Positions 59,998 to 64,000 of a stretch of DNA of 64,000 bases are shown one piece after another. The notes under the pieces were generated by a model. The model ran no database searches. It was given only the letters and a program-made list of their open reading frames with translations, and was not told the origin of the DNA. Each line of letters opens with the position of its first letter. The stretch's first letter is position 1. This stretch comes from Heterobilharzia americana (taxonomy: Eukaryota; Platyhelminthes; Trematoda; Strigeidida; Schistosomatidae). Position numbers and translations under genes: made by a program. The DNA lies in NCBI GenBank assembly GCA_944470555.2, contig OX104134.1:67450678-67514677 (forward strand), read 5' to 3'.

Positions 59998-60095
59998 TAG
60001 AACACCGGGCTGAAAACGCGGTGGTTGCTGGTTCAAATCTTCATTCGACCTTCAGTCATCATCCAGTGTCGATATTTTATGTAAATGTTGAAATT
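59997..60095 (+). repeat. tRNA-derived SINE, plus piece, head to head with the previous one
   Basis: ggtagaacaccgggctgaaa...cgcggtggttgctggttcaaatc corresponds to the tRNA D-arm end, anticodon arm and T-arm. The B box is ggttcaaatc (60,030-60,039). The tail atcttcattcgaccttcagtcatcatcca matches the tail of the minus copy. The part of the head with the A box is missing and replaced by the inverted neighbour. Confidence 0.6.
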
Positions 60096-60339
60096 TATAT
60101 ATATTAGAGTGAACACTGATGAGACCGACATGGAGGCAATATTGTTCGCTTACGTCTTGTTGCAAAATCTGGGGACAGTGACTCATCTGCCTCATTTCTT
60201 TGGGTAGGAATGCTTGTGTATTTCTTTACAAACGGTAAAATAATCATTATGTAGCGATGAGTTATATTCAGTTGGGGTGAAAGACTATGTGACAACAATA
60301 AAAAATATGAAGCAGATTTCAGATTCAGATGTGTTATTT

Positions 60340-61312
60340 GAGGATAGGAGGCTGGGAGCGTATATTAATCCTGTTCCAGTAGATTTCTGTGCTTGTCCAA
60401 TCCCCTTTTCCACTAGTCAGTTGATGATGCAGATACCACTTCTTCTGGGAATCGGTTCCAGATGTTGATTACTTGATGCGAGAACCAGTACTCTGCGGAG
60501 ACTATCTTCGTTCTCTGAGATGTTCCGACCTAGTGGGAAGAGAAATAGAAGATAGATCAGGTTCAAAGTAGTTTCTTAGAGTCCTGAATAGCATGATCAG
60601 GTCTCTCGTCTGTCTGCCGTAGGACAAAGTGAACAGGTTCAGCTCCTTAAGTCGATCTTCATACGTGAGGCCAGCCATCTCAGGAATCATATAAGTGGCT
60701 GCCCTCTGAACTGTTTCTAGAAGGTCTGAGCCACCTTTCAGACAAGGATTAGCCGCCTGTGTACAGTTTTCTAATTTAGACCTAACTAAGGATGTGTATA
60801 AGATGGTGAACATGTCACCACTTATTTTCATAAATGTTCTACGTATTACCCAGAAAGTCCTAAAACTCCGAGCTGCTACCAATCGACAGTGAGCCGTGAT
60901 TTCCAGGTCATAACTCACTGTCACTTCTAGGCCATTGTGGGTCAGTACTGACGGTAGAGGAGTCCCACTAATACCGCAGGTGTTGCAGTGTGTGCCTTAA
61001 GTGCATGCTCACACATTTACCTGTATTGATAGGCATCAGCCACTTCTCTGACCAGATAGACAATCTGTTCAGGTCTGCCTGAAGTGCACGTATATCCTCA
61101 TCGTTCCTAATTTCCCGCCAGATTTTCACATCATCAGCGTAGAGAACCATAGGAGATTTCGTGATATTAGGCAGCTTATTTACGTATAGGAGAAACATCA
61201 GGGGACCCAGAACTGTGCCTTGCGACACTCCGCTCCCTACCGACTTCCAAGTGCAGCGTTTGGAATTGATCCTTACTCTTAGTCTCCTACCAACAAGGAA
61301 ATCTCTTCTTCA
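60340..61312 (-). pseudogene. Jockey/CR1-type LINE fragment interrupting a Gypsy element
   Basis: Minus strand, from 61,312: DFLVGRRLRVRINSKRC, GSGVSQGTVLGPLMFLLYVN (motif B), PMVLYADDVKIW (motif C, catalytic Asp pair intact, frame 61228-60968), LNRLSIWSEKWLMPINTGKC. A frameshift leads to 60924-60502: SLVRSKLENCTQAANPCLKG, LLETVQRAATYMIPEM, RLKELNLFTLSYGRQTRDLI. Out of frame below, VINIWNRFPEEVVSASS ends the C-terminus near 60,340. Everything before RT motif B is missing. The upstream edge abuts Gypsy RNase H-connection sequence at about 61,310, so the LINE inserted there or was joined by deletion. Confidence 0.82.
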
Positions 61313-61970
61313 TGCGAGCAGACAGCAAATGATTCAACGGAGCACGCAATTGTTGAAGCTTTGGTAGGAAAACACTGTAATAACTCATGAGACCAAGAAA
61401 AGATCGAAGTGTTGAAACATTTGATGGAGGAGGCATATTTTGAATAGCACATACATTCTCTGGATCTGGTAGACGTCCATGTTTATCAAAATAAACCAAG
61501 ATATTTCACTGAATCCATAAGAATATACACTTATCTTTTTTAAGATAAAAACCATATTCAGACATTTTAGAGAGGACGGCGTCCAGTAGATCAAATAATT
61601 CAAACTTACTGCTGCCTGTAACAACCATATTATCTAAGTAGACTGCAACCCCAGGTTGGTTGGCAAGCGTCGTTTCCGTGATTTGTTGGAAAATGGCAGG
61701 TGCTGGATTGACGCCAAATAATAGGCGTGTATATTTTTTAAGACCTCGATGAGTATTGATTGTCAATAGCTCTCTCGAATTTGGTTTGATCTCTACTTGA
61801 AGATACGCATCTGCGAGATTGAGGTTGGCAGAACATTTCCCGCCATTTCGCTTAACAAACAGATCTCCAACTGGTAGTGAATAAGTATGATCTTCTGAGA
61901 CATTATTCAAACCAGTTGAAAAATCTGCACACAAGCGAACAGCCATTTGCCTTGCTAACAACTATTATTG
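61313..61970 (-). pseudogene. Ty3/Gypsy reverse transcriptase, catalytic motif changed
   Basis: Frame 61961-61506 reads RLCADFSTGLNNVSEDHTYS, then LNLADAYLQVEI (motif A), TINTHRGLKKYTRLLFGVNP (motif B region) and VAVYLDNMVVTG. The last is motif C with Asn for the second catalytic Asp (YLDN instead of YLDD), which would abolish polymerisation. Frame 61499-61287 continues after a stop with the connection domain: FDKHGRLPDPENVCAIQNMP, TLRSFLGLMSYYSVFLPKL and LRAPLNHLLSARMKK, then breaks at the LINE junction. RNase H and integrase are not present. Confidence 0.85.
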
Positions 61971-62179
61971 GAGCAGCCCACTGAGTATAGGTAATGGGTT
62001 TGAGGAAACTCAATATCTCTCCAGTCTATCAAGTTCGTTATCAACCAGGGTAATTGCAGCATATGGAACTGGACATTTTGGGTGAAAAACTGGCTTAACA
62101 CTTGGCTTCAGAGATAAACAGACTTCAGTAAGCTTACATCAACCAATTTTGTCCTGGAAAACAACAAGCATGCTTTTGT

Positions 62180-62600
62180 CACAAACGTTGCAGTACAGTT
62201 TTACGGGAGAATTGAACTGAACTAACATGTGGTGACAAAGACATTTGAGAACACATAGAATTCAATGAAACATACAGGATATGGAGTTTATCTGTCCAGT
62301 CTAGTCCGAGCAAGTCTAAGTCATGACGGTTTGTTAGATAACAGTCACCATGGAATTGATGCTCATCAAGCTGCACATGACAATTAATCTTACCCGTGAG
62401 TTTTAGAACATTTTCTTAAGCATTTTCTAGCAGTATGTTCTGTTGGATAAACCCGTGGACACCTAAGTGTGCGCCACGTGCTGCGAGAAATCAACATGAT
62501 ATCAGATGCTCTGTCCGGTTGCAGACGGTTAGGTTTATCATTGACAGATAAAGTAATATATTTTCTTCTGCTGACAAAATCGACTTTGAAGGGTGCAAAT
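62180..62600 (-). pseudogene. Ty3/Gypsy protease remnant
   Basis: Minus-strand translation shows ITLSVNDKPNRLQPDRASDI followed by MLISRSTWRTL. This is a Gypsy-type aspartic protease site, D-T-A/G-S, with Thr replaced by Arg (DRAS). It sits between the gag zinc knuckles and the RT. Frame 62376-62179 holds HFGDCYLT-like DLDLLGLDWTDKL, the end of the protease region. Frameshifts separate the pieces. Confidence 0.65.
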
Positions 62601-62699
62601 ATGCTTTGTATTTGAGAGGATGAAGGCCGTTTGGAAGGGCCACGCTTGTTTTTCTTAGGACTTGTCCGTGGTGAACAATAACGTTCTTTATGTCCATAA

Positions 62700-63589
62700 A
62701 GGTGACACTGACGGCATTTATGCTTCTAGAAGGGACAAAACATCACAAAATGCCATGATCCACAATACCAGCAAACTGACGAAGGTTTACCTGACGGTTT
62801 TGATTCATGTCGCGTGTGCTTGACTGTAGAGTGTGGGGTTTTCACTGCATTGACTGAACCCAAATCAGACGGCTGGGACTTTTGCTGTACCATATCTACA
62901 TCATGCTTGAAGTTGATCAAGCGTTGGCATTCAGCTGTCACCATCTGCAGTGTCATTTTGGGATCTTGCTCAATGCGTTACAGAATCCTGGCCCGCATAT
63001 CGGCATCTTCAGGATTCTGCAAACCACAAATAAAGATTAGACATTTAAATTGGTCCGTTGTCATTTGGTTAAGCTTAAACATCTCGCATTCTCGATTTAC
63101 TTTACCAGCATATATCAGATAATCATCAGCAGGTTATTTCGATAATTGAAGACATTGATAATGAATATTAAACAGGGATGATTGTTCGCCGAATATCTGA
63201 GAAAGAATGACGACTCTTTCATCAAAAGATAACTCATGGGGATTTTTTGGCAGGATAAAACTGACATATCTGTTGTGTTCAACAGTACCAAGCTTGAGTA
63301 ATAATAGACGGACTTTAGCTGCACCATCAAATATGGAGCATTCATTACGAAAGACTTCTTCATAGCGATTAAACCATGAATCGAAAAAGAGACCAGACAT
63401 CCGATCATAATTAAACTCACTGACAGAATTGGAAATGCTTTCATATTTATCTGAATGAGATGCTGAAGGCATTTGACTTGAAAATTTCTGAGTAAGGGCT
63501 TCAATTAATTCCAGTTGAGCCACTTCATTTTGAGCCTTCTGCAGCTGTAAGATAGACTTCAGATCATTCAACGAGATAGACATTTTCAA
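62700..63589 (-). pseudogene. Ty3/Gypsy gag
   Basis: Frame 63589-63134 starts MKMSISLNDLKSILQLQKAQ and holds the capsid part: FFDSWFNRYEEVFRNECSIF, AAKVRLLLLKLGTVEHNRYV, ELSFDERVVILSQIFGEQSS. A frameshift at about 63,125 leads to RECEMFKLNQMTTDQFKCLI and, after a stop, frame 62956-62726 (TLQMVTAECQRLINFKHDVD, CWYCGSWHFVMFC). The first zinc knuckle is one residue short (C-x2-C-x3-H-x4-C). After another stop comes a correct second knuckle, CRQCHLYGHKERYC. The start at 63,589 is chosen as the first Met after the presumed LTR and primer-binding site; 63,583 is an alternative. Confidence 0.83.
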
Positions 63590-63624
63590 TCTAAACAGAA
63601 AAAACTCTCATCGCCGTCGCCAAC

Positions 63625-63660
63625 TGTTGTGGACAAGTGGGGTTGCGGACGTGGGTATAA

Positions 63661-63743
<83 letters not shown>

Positions 63744-64000
63744 AGACATATAACGGTCTATAATTAAACAATAGTGTATGATTACATCATTAAGCTAGTG
63801 CTGAAAAGCCAGAATCAAGAATGGAAAGTAGTTGCGTAATAACCTTTTTGACAGTGGAAATAACGAGGAAGGTAAGAAGTTTGAAAATGTAGTTGTTGGT
63901 AGATGAGAAATGCGAATATTGAGTGCACACTTGATGGATAGATAAATATAGAGAAGGTGAAGAATGAGACAAGGGTCCTAATGAAAGTGATATTAATAAA
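63625..64000 (-). repeat. Presumed Gypsy 5' LTR, running off the window end
   Basis: On the minus strand the sequence before gag reads ...ccacttgtccacaaca|gttggcgacggcgatgagag. The first part ends in CA like an LTR, and ttggcgacggcgatgag resembles a primer binding site. The LTR would begin beyond 64,000, so its length and partner cannot be checked. The plus-strand start is tgttgtgg (63,625). Confidence 0.5.
63663..63740. repeat. AT dinucleotide microsatellite, 39 units
   Basis: An uninterrupted at repeat of 78 bases. A run of this length is prone to length change and to cruciform formation. The Ile-Tyr repeat frame across it (63,771-63,586, minus) is not a gene. Confidence 0.97.

Noticed and set aside
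59941..60040. Functional tRNA gene
   Set aside because: A box and B box lie on opposite strands and no complete cloverleaf forms on either strand; explained better as SINE pieces.
63586..63771. Ile-Tyr repeat protein
   Set aside because: Translation of the AT microsatellite.

Overview
This window looks like intergenic or intronic DNA of a digenean fluke, most likely a schistosome-type parasite. It is AT-rich and eukaryotic. I found no operon, no CRISPR array, no rRNA or complete tRNA gene, and no complete host protein gene. The organism guess rests on the mix of repeats: an RTE-clade retrotransposon of the kind abundant in Schistosoma, a BEL/Pao element resembling the schistosome element Sinbad, Ty3/Gypsy elements with CsRn1/Boudicca-like integrases, CR1/Jockey-type LINE fragments, Penelope-like GIY-YIG fragments and a tRNA-derived SINE. 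Family names come from recognising protein motifs by eye, not from a database search. The species cannot be fixed from the sequence alone.

Layout. 1-6 kb: AT-rich DNA with one Penelope-like fragment (about 2.1-2.4 kb), the 3' third of a LINE on the minus strand (3.76-4.75 kb), one possible host exon (4.87-5.08 kb) and a SINE-like scrap. 6.1-30.8 kb: three almost identical, equally broken copies of one RTE element, here called A (6,098-9,186, minus), B (13,663-16,462, plus) and C (27,353-30,824, minus, the most complete), plus a 3'-end fragment D (18,872-19,174, plus). Two Penelope-like fragments in opposite orientation lie between A and B (10.9-12.0 kb). 31.4-35.6 kb: a BEL/Pao element with 354/355-bp LTRs and a perfect 5-bp target duplication, but with RNase H and most of the integrase deleted. 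42-52.3 kb: a graveyard of minus-strand Ty3/Gypsy pieces. These are an integrase fragment, a solo LTR with a 4-bp target duplication, an LTR-integrase-LTR deletion derivative and a longer RT-to-integrase pol pseudogene. A separate plus-strand LTR candidate sits at 45.7 kb. 52.8-57.6 kb: two plus-strand CR1-type LINE remnants, each followed by a related repeat unit of about 0.75 kb; the second unit carries a G-rich foldback insert. 59.8-60.1 kb: two head-to-head SINE pieces. 60.3-64 kb: a Gypsy gag-protease-RT on the minus strand, cut by a Jockey/CR1-type LINE at about 61.31 kb and followed by a 39-unit AT microsatellite inside its presumed 5' LTR.

How the parts relate. Nearly every recognisable reading frame belongs to a transposable element and nearly all are broken. 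The informative signal is in the breakage. Copies A, B and C share the same frameshifts and the same internal duplication. Their 3' ends have diverged much more than their bodies, which suggests gene conversion or segmental copying. Several elements carry internal deletions between intact termini. Stretches described as holding nothing mean only that no motif was recognised by eye.
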